Source: Eremophila alpestris peregrina
Taxonomy: Eukaryota; Chordata; Aves; Passeriformes; Alaudidae
Assembly (NCBI GenBank): GCA_009792885.1
Contig: WMCF01000025.1
Location: forward strand, 11,946,824-12,010,823
Length of the DNA stretch: 64,000 nt
Reading direction: 5' to 3'
Under the pieces are notes generated by a model, which saw only the letters and a list, made by a program, of their open reading frames with translations, was not told the origin of the DNA and did not search any database. Position numbers and translations under genes: made by a program. Each line of letters starts with the position of its first letter. Position 1 is the first letter of the stretch. Below are positions 1 through 12,800 of the stretch, one piece after another.

Positions 1-552
1 CATGCTTAATTACCCCCCAGAGACCATTAAAGTGGGACAGATTAGCCTGTGGTTCTTTGGGTTGACTTTCTGGCATCTCTTTTTTTTTGAGATACATATG
101 ATTTTTGCCTGTCTTTAGCCATCAAGCCTCCCCTCTTGTTCTCCAGGGGTACAATTCTAGACAGTCCTTGAGAGGGAGGCTTTGCCAGGTCCTTGCCCTG
201 CCTTCCCTTCAGACACTTTGTTTGGGTGAACAAAGTTCAGTTGGAACAGAAAGCAGCGTGTGGCTTTGGGTTTCCCTTTTTAGCACAATGGTAAACCTCC
301 ATCAAGCAGAGAGGAAAGCTGAATTATGCTGCTGTCAGCACTGACAGCACAGATGGAATGAAGCCCTTTACTTGTGTGCCCATATGCACTTATGGGCAAA
401 ATGTCAGTGTGTGGCTGTGGAACTGGGGAAAAATAGGAGACAGGAGGCTGGATTAGGAAGCTGCTGCTGTATACAAGGTGACAAAATTTCCCATTCTAAA
501 CTTCCCCTTCTGAAAATACTTGAGAAACCTTATTTAGTAGCCTCTACAAGTT

Positions 553-569
553 AAAAAAAAAAAAAAAAA
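553..569 (+). repeat. poly-A homopolymer (17 A)
   Basis: An uninterrupted run of 17 adenines follows a pyrimidine-containing AT-rich stretch. No polyadenylation signal or recognisable retrocopy lies directly upstream, so it is treated as a simple repeat. Confidence 0.8.
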
Positions 570-3170
570 GGGGCTCTAAAGTTTCCCTCTATTTATATAT
601 GGTCAGAGCCTTTGGCAGAGGTTTTTCACACTTGAATCATTCAAGAATGGCTCAACAGATTTTGGTCAGATGTCCAATGTAATCACTTTTGGGCTGAGGT
701 TGAGTGTGGAAAATTGAAGCCAAAAGGAATTTGAATTATGAGCAGTGGGAAAAGGGTTAGGGAAGCAGGAGAGCAGCTGGATTTCTAACTACATCACAAA
801 GAGCCTCACAGCTACAACTGCTTTCCTATTCTAATTCCACATGAATGGACACCACATATTTGTATGGATAACACAAGAAGGAATTTCAAAGTTGCAAGTG
901 AAAGTGGTCTGCAAACATCAAAACATCAGACAGTATTTGCTTGTGTGTAACCAATCACTTAAGAGTAGAGAAGGGGAAAAAGAAATCTTTTGATGTTGAC
1001 TTAACAAGTGGATGCAGAATGTTTGTATGCAGAAAGTTTATTCATGAGCTGGAGCAAGTGGCATCCTCTAGATAATTTACCAAGGTTGGCTGAGAAACAG
1101 GGGTTGAGGATGTGGCACGGTGTGGGTCAGCTCAGTGACTGTCCATGGAGTAGTGGCATGGATGATGCCACACTGAAGTGAAAAATTACCCTACAAAATG
1201 TCAGGTTGGCTTTTGAGAAGGAATGACTAAGTGGGAGGGAAAGCTGACTTGTATTTCAGCACAGGCAGAAGCATACCACTTTGAAATATCCTGGATTCTC
1301 TGTGTGAAGAAAGATGGCACGTACTCAGGTAACCATGCCCAGGGACAGCAAAGCGAGCACTGATGTCTCTGTGAAAGCCCCTGCTCCCTGTTCCTGTGGT
1401 GGTTTGTCTCTCTATACCTAGCAGGCAAAACCTGGTCACATTCAAATGATCTCTGATGACTGAAACCAGCTGCCTTCCCCTTCTGTCTCAGCAAATCTCA
1501 GACTTGCTATTGCTTTAAAAAGCATCTTGGCAGCTGTTTGGATGAATTTGAAGGACAGCTTGGAAAGCTGAGTTTGAGCATTTTCTGGAACAGCAGTGAC
1601 AGGCAGCCTCAGTGTGGTATACTCAGTTTTGTGTGGGGTCCCAGAGACAGGCCAGACTGGATTTTCCCATTGGACAAAATGGGAGTCTTCCACTTCCATG
1701 GGAGCCTTTGGGAAGTTCATCTTTTCTGCTGTTACAGATAAAAACACCTTTTTATGTAGTGACACAAATGAAAATGATAATATAAATAAAAGCACAAGAA
1801 CCTATGGACTTAGTCCAGTGAGAGTACTGTAACAAGATGCCATGTGCTAGCATTCAGCCAAACACAGAGGGCTGCTTTTAGCAACCAGAAGGGAGGAACT
1901 TCAGTTTACCCAAGTAGTGACTCCAAGGACAGCAGTGAAAGCAGCACAAAAGCCCAAGGCTTGAAGTAAAAGGTGTCATTTCTGTCCAAGCTCAGTGAGG
2001 TATGATCTAGTGAAGTGGTTCAATCTTGAAGTGTGTTTATTCAAAAATATAGATGACTAATTCAAAATGTGATCCAGGTGAAATTCAAGCTTCCTGTAGG
2101 CTAGAAATTTAAATATATTTATAAAGCAATGCAGTGAATTTTAATTAGTGAAATTTCATACAAGCTTGTCTATATAAATACACAATAATTAAATGCACAT
2201 GTACACAAACACAACAAAATTCAAGGAACATCCTCTCCTCCAATAAAATTCAAGCTTTCTAGCTTAAACAAAACTGAAACATATTTTTCTGTTTTGAAAA
2301 GAACATTTTATATGAAAAAAAGGAAGAAAAAAGTAACAGAGAAGAAGAAAATAAAACAATTCAACTTTTTCCAGAGAAAATATATTTTCAAATGTGCAGA
2401 CAGGAACAATGTATATGAATGCCACAACTCGTTTCTATTTCAGTGCACTTTGGACATTATTAAGAAAACGACATGCTACATACAGAGGGGAAAAAAGTAT
2501 AATTTGTCATGTTGAAACCAAGGTATTCCTGAAAAACTTTTTATTCCCTTTTCACAGTGTCATTTCCAAAATGAGTGACACCTGCACCTTCTGAGGCTGC
2601 ATTACTGATAGGGAAATCAGAGAAAATGGTTGGACCTATCGGATACATTCTGGTCCAAACCAGCTGAATACTCAAGTGGTTATCAATTTGGAATGGCCAT
2701 GGCCCAGAAGCAGTTTGAATGTAAGATGGTCAGAGCAGCTGTATGGTCCTCTGTTCCCTCATTCCATAAGCCTTGAAAAAATTCCCAGCTTATTAATGAT
2801 AGCATTTGTGAAAGCAATTAATACTGCATTATGTACATATTTTTTATTGTCTAGGCTGCCAGACCCCATTGTCAGATTACCAAACTTTAGCAGAGCACAA
2901 ATTTTAAAATTTCTCTTCTTATATGTTGAAAAGAACTGGAGAGCAATTTGACTGAAGGCCTACCATGTTTTCTGTCATTGGGCTTGTGAAAGGTTTGAAG
3001 TTACTATGTCATTCTCCCTGCAATGAACATGGCTTGTTACCTTTTGGATTAAGATTTCATGAATGCCAGTCTCCTTACAGCATGTTTTTTCCACTGGAAG
3101 GAATTCAGGGCTCTAAAATGGCATCACCCATCCACAAATAGATCATGCAGGACCTGCATTAACTTGCTGC

Positions 3171-3223
3171 ATTTCATCTTTATTTCACCATTTCATCTTT
3201 ATTTCACCATTTCATATGAAATG
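3171..3223. repeat. 19-bp tandem duplication ending in a 16-bp palindrome
   Basis: Two perfect 19-bp units (3171-3189 and 3190-3208) are followed by a partial third that turns into the perfect palindrome CATTTCATATGAAATG at 3208-3223. It is small and probably arose by replication slippage. Confidence 0.85.
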
Positions 3224-5181
3224 ATACTGTCTAAAGTTAAACTTATCACTTCTTTGCTATCGAGGACAGTCCTTGTACATGTTTTATGTACAAAAATCCA
3301 ACACCGCTTTTTCAAGAGGAAATATTTCCAAAGAAATATAGAATTTCAAGAGTTAACAGTGACTCACAAGGCCTGAAGCTTTGACTGATGTAAATAAGCA
3401 GAGAAGTAATAAATGAGGTTATGTCATCTACATCAGCTGAAGATGTCTTACCACACAGCACTGAGAAACTTGCTGAAGACATATCCATTTTAAGACCTAA
3501 TGGATCATGCAGTCTACTACTGATGTGCTTTTTTATTCTTTCATTTTTGGGTTTACTTGAAAGCTGTAGCATCTATGGGCCACAAACAAAAGACTGAATG
3601 ACTGAAGCAGTTATCTGTTTGCTGCTTGTGAATGATCTTAAGCCAGACCAGAACACTTTTCAAGAAAACTGTTTTAAAATCATGAGGGTTTCCAAAGTGA
3701 AAACAATGACAAGTTCTGGACTAAGACTATTTCCAGAAACTAAACAGTAACTTACAAAATATGTTGGTTCTCAAGCATTTTGGAATGACAACAGTTCAAG
3801 ATTTTTGTGGTGAAAGCATAACCTTTGAAACTGTTATTTCACAAACAAATGGCAAGCTCTGTCCTTCTTCACACAAACACAAGATTTGATTGCCTCTGTA
3901 AAAACTGTCCCCAAAGCATTTCCTTTGGCTGGTGTGGAATGCTGACTATTCAATAAATCAGGCACAGAAAGAAAATTTTTTGGCCCTTATGAACTTTTGA
4001 ATCTTTGGGGGCTAGCAGCTGCTTATCTTGTGAACAGAATTTCCTGTTAGTGTCCTTCTGGCCTATTTCTTCACTAGAAGCCCAACAAATGTCAACAAAA
4101 ATAACACTCTATGTTCCAATTTTTAAATACAGTTGAGAAATCTCAGATATTTTACACTTCCCAAATAGACTCATGTACCATTAATGAAAGCACTATTATG
4201 AAATTGCTCAGATCTTGTTTAATTCTGATGGTTGTTAGCTGGGTTGAAATTACAAAGATGTTGAGACACTGACTACAAACATCATGTTTCTGTAGCATAA
4301 GATGCACTTCCAATAGCCATGCCAGAAATAATTTTAGGAAAGACTAAATAATTTTAATTGTTAAAAATGTCCCTTTTTATGCTCTGAGGGGCTGATTCTT
4401 ATTGAACCTGCTATTTCTGTAGAACTGAAGGATAAACTAAACATTCTACTCCTTCAAAAGTTCATTCAAATTGTAAATAGTTGAAATGAATCTTTCCTCT
4501 CTGATCAAAACCAGCCCTAAGGGGATCCTGCTTGATTTTTGGATTGGTAAATGTGCAGAAACATGAAGCTTTCTGATAATGCCACTTCTAGCAATGCCTG
4601 CTCCATAGAATGGTGCTGATCTACTGTCTCCAAGGGCATTTGTCACCAGAATTAAATCAACTGGGTAGATTTCCCCAGTTTCTAATGGAGCAGGACACAC
4701 TAGTGCAGCAAACCATGCTGCTGGGCTTATTCCCAGGGAGGCAGTCTGAAAGCTAGGCCTGATTTTTCAAAGCAGGGACCAGACACATGACAAATCATTT
4801 ATTTTACTTAAGGCACTGCTGGAGAGGGTTCACACACTGCAGAGAGCCAAGAGTCTAGGAAGACTACCCACCATCCTGGACTTAAAACTACATTGCCTTG
4901 AGCTCCTTTGACAGCAGTGGGGGATATTTGTAGCACACAAGTTTGTGGTGCTCTGTGATCCCTTCTAAAAGGCAGGAGCCAATTGGGAAGCTGTGAGAAT
5001 GATGCACTACAGAGCTTCGCAGCCTTTGAAGGAAGTGATCCTCTTGCTGGCCTTGCTAGATTTAAAGTATCAAGAGAAATAGCTTTGTGCAAGGAAACAA
5101 GGAACTCTCTGAGCAATTGAAGTTACTGTAACAAGTGGAAGTTTGTTTTCCAGATCCCTGTGGCTGATGTCCAGTGTCTAC

Positions 5182-5194
5182 CACACACACACAC
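5182..5194. repeat. short CA microsatellite
   Basis: Roughly six to seven CA units sit in AT-rich sequence. It is too short to be strongly unstable. Confidence 0.7.
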
Positions 5195-5845
5195 GTTGGG
5201 CTGCATGTGCACACAGCAACTGCAAAGCACGTGTGCAGTAAAATCAGACCATCCAACATCTGTGCTGCACATCTGGGCTCATTTATGTGAGATGATGACT
5301 TGCTGTGTACATGTGCCTTAAGAGAAACCTTTTTAATGTGCCTTTAATAACCTTTTGCCTCCTGACTCAATTATCTGTCTAAAGATGTGCCCAAACATTT
5401 TCCTAAACCCAAAGCATTCAGGACGCTCCTATCAATACTTTCTGATGTTCTTGAGGTGCAAGTTGACATTAAAACCTTTCCCCAAAGTGGAGCAAAACTG
5501 GAGTCCCTCCAGAAATGAACACACGTTTGCTATTCATGTGAGATTTCTGTTGTCACTGTTGGATAAAACTGCCTGATCAGTTCAAAGCTGTGAAGGGGAT
5601 GGGGGAAAGAAATTTAGATTTTGCATTTCTGTTTGCAAACATTTTATTTTCCATACCTTCCTTCATAAAGAACATCAACAGAGGCACTATCAAACTGTCC
5701 TGTAACCTGAAGTCCAGACAGCTCTTTGTCTTGTCAACAAATAGTAAATGCAGAAAACATGAATTCTCCACAACTGGCATTTGCCCTAAGATTGAGACAA
5801 CAAATCCAAATGTCCTAGATTGCAATGTAAGATGTGCCCAAAGGA

Positions 5846-6356
5846 TGTATTCTATTACCATCTGCATGGGTTACTGGAAACAGGTGGGGGGGTTCCTGCC
5901 CCCTCCCTCTGGACAATGTGCTGTTAATGGCCCATCAATACCCTGGCATATGACTCACAGGTAACTCCCCTCGGGAGCCATCTCCGCTTAATGGGCAATC
6001 AAGGACCCATTGTATGACTCACAGAATGACATCAGTCCATTGTGAGATGCTCTGCCCAGGGGGGAGGAGCCAAGCATTCCCACCTGGATAAAATCTGCAG
6101 TTTGGGACAGCACACCACCGACTGGATTCCCAGGAGGACAGGGGCTGCCAGATCTTTCTGCAGGATCCCTGCTTCAACAAGACTGCTTCATTCGGACTGC
6201 TATCACTACCCTAACGAACAGGGTATCAGGTTGTATTCTGACTCTGCCAAGGGTCTTTTGTTTGTTCCTTTTACTATTATATTTATTTTTATAGTTCTCC
6301 TATTAAATTGTATTTCTGACTCAGTTTCTCACTGGTTTTGCTTTCAAACCAGTACA
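5846..6356 (+). mobile_element. solo LTR of an avian endogenous retrovirus (ERVL-like)
   Basis: This block of about 511 bp starts TGTATTC and ends AGTACA, matching the TG...CA ends of a long terminal repeat. Inside, in LTR order, are a CT-rich and G-rich 5' part, two copies of ATGACTCACAG, a TATA-like GATAAAA (6087-6093), a GC-richer stretch, a T-rich segment and an ATTAAA polyadenylation signal (6302-6307) about 50 bp from the 3' end. That is the U3-R-U5 layout on the plus strand. No gag, pol or env-like frame and no second LTR is near, so it appears solitary, left by recombination between two LTRs. The hexamer CCAAAG occurs at 5838-5843 and again at 6357-6362, directly after the 3' end, and resembles a target-site duplication. 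It is offset 2 bp from the expected left end. Wording of the family (songbird ERVL-type) is from memory and needs a repeat-library search. The 107-codon frame inside it is not a gene. Confidence 0.85.
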
Positions 6357-7744
6357 CCAAAGTAATCTAAAATGCCTTTTCATTACATTAGTGATTCTTC
6401 ACATTTCAGGGGGTATCTGCTTCTTCACACACATATTTGTACCTTTTCCATTAGGATCCTGCATTCCCAAGTCCATTGGTAAGGACATTTGTTAGGCATT
6501 AGAAATTCAAGAGGCATACACAAGCCCCATAGAGTCTTACTTATAGCTTGTTACATGAACTGCAAGTATAATTTTCCTTATTTGTAGCTGAAGCACATTT
6601 TAAAATAGCTGCTTTATACATAATCAGGCATATAATTAAATCCACGTGAGTACTTGAAGGTGGCTCTGGACTCTCTCTCAAAAGTTCTACAGACCAAACC
6701 TGTACAGTGTTTCCTATATGAAGGGGGACAGACAGCCTTCCCTAATGATGCTTTCCTTTTGTTGAGTGCATAGTAGTGTTTTGGATTATGAAGAATTGCT
6801 TCATTGTGTTCATTAGCATTTCAAAAGCATTTAGCTTGGCTGGAGCTCTATAGAAGATTGCTGTGAACTGTATTGCTGTATGCATATAGGCACTACTGAA
6901 TACAATAGGAAATAGGATATATTTACATTTTTATGAGAGTTTCCTGAGTTAAAAGAATGTGCTGACTACTTTGAAGTAGAGGGCAAGTGCTCTTTCTTCT
7001 CTTCCTCAGCCTGAATGTTCTTATGTGCAGCATAACTGTAGTATCACAGTGTAGGCAAAGTCATTGTTATTTTAACTATTCTTGCATTGTCAAGGGTGCA
7101 AATGTAGGTGTGGGTAGAAAACTGAATCTCAGTTCTGGGGCTTGTCTGGTGATTAATTTCACACCTTGTCTGTGCTTGTGAGATGTCACAGGGAAGAACT
7201 GTGTTGTTCCCTTCCAGATCCCAAAGACATCCACCCCTGAGTGCAGAAGGGCAAGAGGGACAGGCCCTAGAATTGTATTCACTCCAAAATTTGAAGCATT
7301 TAACACAGCAGGTTTTGCATAACTTGGGAAAGTGAACAGGTAGCTAGCTAAAAACTGGCTTCAAGGTTGGACAACTTGAATGTAGATACTGTATTCCCCC
7401 CCTACACAGCATAAATCCCTGCTGAACAGTAACTGAAAGGCCATGATCAGACAGGAGTAAAGGCATGCCTTGTAGGAAGGATGAGCAGGGGAAAAGAGGG
7501 GACAAGCAAGGAAGAAGAGGAGGGAGGCTTATTAAGAGGCAGACTGTCCAGTGTTTCAGCATAAAGCAGGAGGATACGCTCACTGAGCATGCTTCTGTGT
7601 CAAGAGCCCAGGAGGAGGGTACTCCGAGTCTGTAAGAACTACCTGACCAAGAAGACATAGAAGATGAGGCTTTCTAAAATGATTAGTAAATGTTTTTTGG
7701 TCAAATGCTCTCATCCTTATGCTTTTCAACCTTCAAGATGTCAA
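6357..7744. other. non-coding DNA between solo LTR and CR1 copy
   Basis: AT-rich sequence. The minus-strand frame at 7344-7658 reflects a purine-rich plus strand (GGAAGAAGAGGAGGGAGG-type stretches) and has no recognisable protein signature. No RNA gene, splice-site pair or repeat was recognised. Confidence 0.5.
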
Positions 7745-9889
7745 CAACATGGCAACATTCCAGGAAACCCCTAAACTGCATTGGTGATAATTTCACAATA
7801 CAAATATCAGAGGCTCAACCACAGGTTGAGCTCCACCAGATTCATTGTTCACACACTGTGAAGAACTAGTGGAAAATGCAGTCATGGCTGGCAGCTTGGG
7901 CTGCAGTAGCCACAGTATGATTGACCTCAGGATCTGAAGGCGTGCTGGGAAGGAAAGCAGCAGGGTTAGGATTTTGTATTTCAGGAAAGCAGACTTCAGC
8001 TTATTTTTAGGGAATTGCTAGGCAGAGTGCTCTGGGAAGAAGCCATGAAGAGGAAAAGTGCCCAGGAAAGCTAACTAATTTTTAAAGAAAACTTCTTGAG
8101 AGCTCAGGAACAAACCATCCTGTTGGACAGGAAGACTGGGAATTCTGGCAGCAGGCCTGTTTGGAGTCAGGAGTTTCTCAATGAACTAAAACACACACAC
8201 AAAAAAACGAGCGCACAAGAAGTGGGAACAAAAAAAAGACAATGAAATAAGTGTGTAACAATTCTGCTGAGCAATGCATTAGGACAAATGTTGTAGAGAA
8301 AAAATCAGGATGGTCAAAACAGAAGGTGGGTCTGGAGCTAAAACTGGCCACAGTCAGTAAGGGCAATATGAGATGTTGCAGGAATGTTATCTGGAAAAGG
8401 AAGCTCAGAGAAAAGATAGGTCAGTAGATGACTGAGGAGAGGGTCTAGTAACAAATATGGAAATGACTGAAGTAATAAATCATTTTTCCTTCACAAAAAA
8501 AACCTGTTCCCAGAGCCCTGTGTGTTACTAACATATATTTGGAAAGAGGTGGTGAGTAGGGGGGGCACAACACATTAGAGGAAATATTCAGTTCCTGGGA
8601 AGATGTGGATGCTGACAGAGATGGCTGATGTGATCGTGGTTCCTCTTCCCATAGAAAATAATAACAATCAGGAGAGGTAGCTGAGGACTGTGTCCTCTGG
8701 ACATTTCCAAACCCAAGGACAAGAAGGCAATGAGGGCTAGTCAACAGTTCAAAGGGTTAATCCTCCTTTGCTAGCCAATTACCTTCTCTCACAAAATGAT
8801 TGACTATGAAGGCAAGGGGAGATTGATGGGTATAATATATCTGACTTTCGTAAAGAATTTGACATTACCTCCTACTGTAACCCAAATCTCACCTAGCAGC
8901 TCTGGAAGCTTGGACTTGACTAGAGTAGAAACCTGGGCTCAAAGGATTCAGTGGCTTGAGCTCTGACTGCTAACTAGTGCAGTTCTTCAGAGGGTAACAC
9001 TACAATCCATATTATCCAGTGTTTCATTCACAGTCTTGATGATGCACACACCGTCCACAAATTTGTGGATGATGCTAAATGACACCTCAAATGGCAGAAC
9101 TTCCCATTTCTGCACAGGTTCGCAGTGACCTGAGAAAATGGGACTCAGTAAGGACAAGTGCACCTGGGGCAGAATAACCCAATGTATCAGCACTAGCAGG
9201 GAACTGCCTGGAAGAACAGCAGCATCACTGATAAAGATCTGGGATTACAGGTGTTATTTGGTGTGACAGTGGATGCCAGGCTGGACATGTGACAACTGTG
9301 TGCTCCCATCATGGGAAAACCAAACGGTTAAGGGTTTTCTTAGGGGTGCATGGCTAGTAGATCAAGGGAGGTTATTCCTTGCTTTAATCTGCTGCTTGGG
9401 AGACCACAGTTAGACTAACATGTCTGGGACACACTTCACAAGGGAGATGGTCTTGCAGGTTACCAAGGTGGCAAGGGACACAGAACACATAAACTGTGAA
9501 ATAAAATTTAGGGAGCTGGGCTTGTTTAGTTTTGTAAGGAAGAGACAACAGGGAGATTATAGCCTTTAACTACACAAAGTGAAGTCATGGAGATGACAAA
9601 GTCAGATTTCTTTTTACAGTAGCAAACACAAAGCAGACAAGAGTAAGGGACACATTTTGTGACTTGGGAGGTTCAAATAAGACATTAGGAAAATATTATT
9701 ACCAGGATGGTAATGCAGCACTGGAAGAAGCTATGAAAGATGTTGTAGAGTCTTGAACTTAAGAGATTTTCAAGACTCCTTCAGATGAAGCCATGACAGG
9801 CTTAATATAGCATTAATGATTGCCCTGATTTAAGCAGAAAATGGAACTCTATAACTCCTCAAAATAGGTCTTGTAATACACTGTGATGT
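7745..9889 (+). mobile_element. decayed, 5'-truncated CR1 LINE copy (ORF2 RT region to 3' end)
   Basis: The plus strand can be followed along the CR1 ORF2 consensus for about 2.1 kb. It starts just downstream of the endonuclease domain (a stretch like AACTGCATTGGTGATAA near 7775), passes the link region (CATGGCTGGCAGCTTGGGCTG near 7882) and the reverse-transcriptase core, and reaches the 3' UTR. The RT catalytic box is still visible at 9059-9079. It reads K-F-V-D-D-A-K where active CR1 elements have F-A-D-D, and an in-frame stop follows at once. The 3' part has the usual 'GGAGGTTCAAATAAGACATT' and 'CAGCACTGGAAGAAG' landmarks and ends with CTGTGATG, close to the CR1 3' terminal repeat (ATTCTGTGAT). 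Many indels and stops break all frames, so this is an old, dead insertion. The missing 5' half is typical LINE truncation. The subfamily is not determined. Short open frames inside are remnants, not genes. Confidence 0.88.
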
Positions 9890-12800
9890 GTCTCCAGTCT
9901 TGAAATCTGGCATTTCAAGGAGTTTATTTTGCTACCGGGCTGTGTATCAAGGAAGGATATACAATTCAGACTGTCAGGCAAAACTTATTGGTAAGGAAGT
10001 CATTTCAGTTCATGGCCTTTCCCCCCCTTTATCTCAAAGCAGTTATTTTTTAGAGTTGTTTGTTTGGAGAGAGAAGAGGAAATATTATATTCAAGCACTT
10101 TATTTTGAAAGGTCTCAGTAATCAATAAAATTGGATTGCATGTAAATCCAGAAACTGATAATTAAGTAATCAAATGGAAAGCAAGCTGTAGTCAAACTGC
10201 TGACATGTAATTTTTGTTTAAAATATCAACTTTAGTGTACTGTGGTAAAGACTGTCTGTCTCAGCCTTTGTTCCATAATGGTGCAGGAGCTTGCAGTACA
10301 TTCTTCCCATGATTCCTTACAGGCCAACGACCTTGTAGTGAACTCAACATTCCTGAGATTTACCGAGGTAAATCTTGTCCTATCTTCAGCAGAAGGCTGG
10401 AAGTGGAGGCAAACCTTCAGCATCTGTCATTCATCTCATGGTACTGGGAATGAGCTATACCAGCTTCAAGTGCCTTTGCCTTTTGTGCTGAAAGCAGCTT
10501 TACAAATGTCAGTGGTTACGGGGAACAGGAGGATCAGTCAGCCTTCCTTCAAGCTTCCTATTTCTTTGGTTGGGGTATCTTGTGGCTTTAGTGACTAAAT
10601 TGCTTCATGGCTGTAAAAAAACCCTGCAAGCTACAGGCTTGTTCTTCCATGAGAAAGGCCTGCTCTGTAACTGTTAATTTTTGCAAATAATTTCAATTTT
10701 TACAAAATGCTATAGAAAATGCTAGCAAGTATTTGCTTCTATAGACAGAGGAAAGCAGTTGAGAAAGCAACATGGGAAAGCTGATATTTTTTTCCTGTAC
10801 TATTGAATTTCATCTGTGCTCAGAGCCCTAATTGGTTAGGCCAGGATATGCTTTTTCTTAAAAACAGGCTTTTAAAAAATAATAAAAATGAAAAGAAGGC
10901 AAGAGGATTCACTTTCTTATGTGACCAACTTCAGCACACAAAATAAACAGATATTGAGTAGAAGTGGCAGAACAAGAAAACCAGATGTAGACTGAACAAG
11001 ATTGGAGCTTCAGAATAAGTGCATGCCTATGCATTCATTACACATCACTGCAAATTCACCATGAAATCCTCAAAAGTAAGCCTGTTACATCTGTTCTGGA
11101 AAACCAATATTCTCTCAGAATATGACTGGCCCAAATTGCTGTGGTCAGCTTTTCTCTCTATGTGCAACAGTAAGGATTTTTATTCTTAGTATTGGCAGCT
11201 TCCATGCCAAAAATTGTGTGTAGGTTAGCTTCTTCCTGAACTGATCTGATAACCCCTCCAAATACCCTTCTTCTCTTCTGCAAAGAGGAAATCATCTGCT
11301 TTAGGTGCAGTTATTGCAGCAGTATTTCCTCCCTGGTGCATAATTTCAGTCATCTGGTTATGTTGGGACAAGCAGCAGGAGATGACTGAGCCAACATTGC
11401 AGCCATCAGCTCCCAATCCAACGGAGGGAATTCAACACAGCCCCCACTAAATCTGGCCTTGTTGCCTCTTAGGCTCTTTTATTCCCACTACAGAGGTCTC
11501 ACCCACGCTTATGCTGTTTATGATCCTCACACCTTGGAGCAGCCTAGCCAGCACCACGGCCTTACTGCTCTACTTGCCTTGGTTAGGACCTACAGCACAC
11601 AGAGTGTGTATGACTGGGAAAAGTGGCCCCACACTGCAACAGGATTGACTGTGCAGATGGGAGACTGAAAAGCAAGATGACTGTGAGTCAATTTTCAGTC
11701 AATTTTGACTCGATTTTACTTACATTATGAATTCCTGTAGATCCCTTATATTCCCTTTGCATTGGTGAAAAATGCACCTACCTCTGCCAAGGAGCCAAAG
11801 CACAGGTTTGTAAGGGTAGAAAGGGGAGAGAGTGGAGAGGGAGACTACAAAGAAGAGATAAAATATCTCTTAAACTTTAATAATTAATTGATCACTGGCA
11901 CTGTTTTCAGTTCAAAAAAATAGCTGCCTGAAAGCTCTCCTACTAATGCAGTGGCTACCATTTTTGGAGCAAAAACCCTCTAATGATTTGAGTAGTAACT
12001 TTTGTTTGTTAACAGCTCAAGATTATGGAGCTCACGGAACCCAAGACACATTTACTAAACTGGCACTTACCTCCAGGTGTGGTATTAGCCTTGTTATCCT
12101 GACTGATGAAATAAAACACACAAGTTTTCTTAAGGCCAAAGAGCAGATGGGGTCAATGCAAGCTGGAATCTGTGAACTTGACTGACCAGAAGTAAAACCA
12201 TATTCCTCTTCACAAAAATCCCATATTGAGGAAGTCTACCATCTGTCTGATACAGTTCTTCTGGAAGGTGCTTGGGACTTTTACCATCTTGGAAATGTTG
12301 GTGTTTCAGGAAGAACACTTGGAAAATACTTGCAGAAAGTTAAAACTGTCCACTCCAACAGATTGCTTGTCCATTGAGTTTTGTGTCAGACCTACCAGCA
12401 GGGAGGTCTCTTCTATTGATTTTGATGAGAAAAGATGATGCCCTCCTTGTCCCATTGGAAAGTTATCAGCTTTTTAACTCACTAAATAGAAGCTGGAGGT
12501 GCTGTTTGCATGGTCTGAGTGGTTGTTTCTGAAATTAACTGATCTTCAGTGAAGGACACAGTGGCAGTGTGCTGGCAACAGCAGCCGTGCCTGTCACCAA
12601 GGCTGCTACCAATCCCAAACAAATAGGAGCTGCTGGGCAACCAAAAGCACCATCTGCTCCTACTACATGAAGTTGTCCAGTTACACTGGTCAGCAAACTG
12701 TGGCTGGCAATGTCTGATATTTCTGTGCTGGGGTACAGTCAGCTATCAGCTTCTGCATCACCACAGATCCCACTGGCCTTCATCTTTTTCCTTCAGAAAT

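Larger units (their letters stand above)
1..5845. other. AT-rich non-coding DNA, no gene seen
   Basis: No open frame here looks like a conserved protein or has convincing flanking splice sites. Visible landmarks are a run of 17 A at 553-569, a 19-bp tandem duplication ending in a palindrome (3171-3223) and a short CA microsatellite (5182-5194). A 117-codon minus-strand frame (1442-1795) is the longest open stretch, but the opposite strand is also open and I recognise nothing in it. It is probably intergenic or intronic. Diverged repeats that cannot be recognised by eye may be present. Confidence 0.6.

Noticed and set aside
1442..1795. 117-codon minus-strand frame beginning after an acceptor-like TTTTTATCTGTAACAG
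   Set aside because: No recognisable domain, an overlapping open frame on the other strand, and no donor to pair with the acceptor. Too weak to call a gene.
6042..6365. 107-codon frame in the solo LTR
   Set aside because: It lies wholly within U3-R-U5 sequence of the LTR. Avian ERVL-type LTRs do not encode proteins there.
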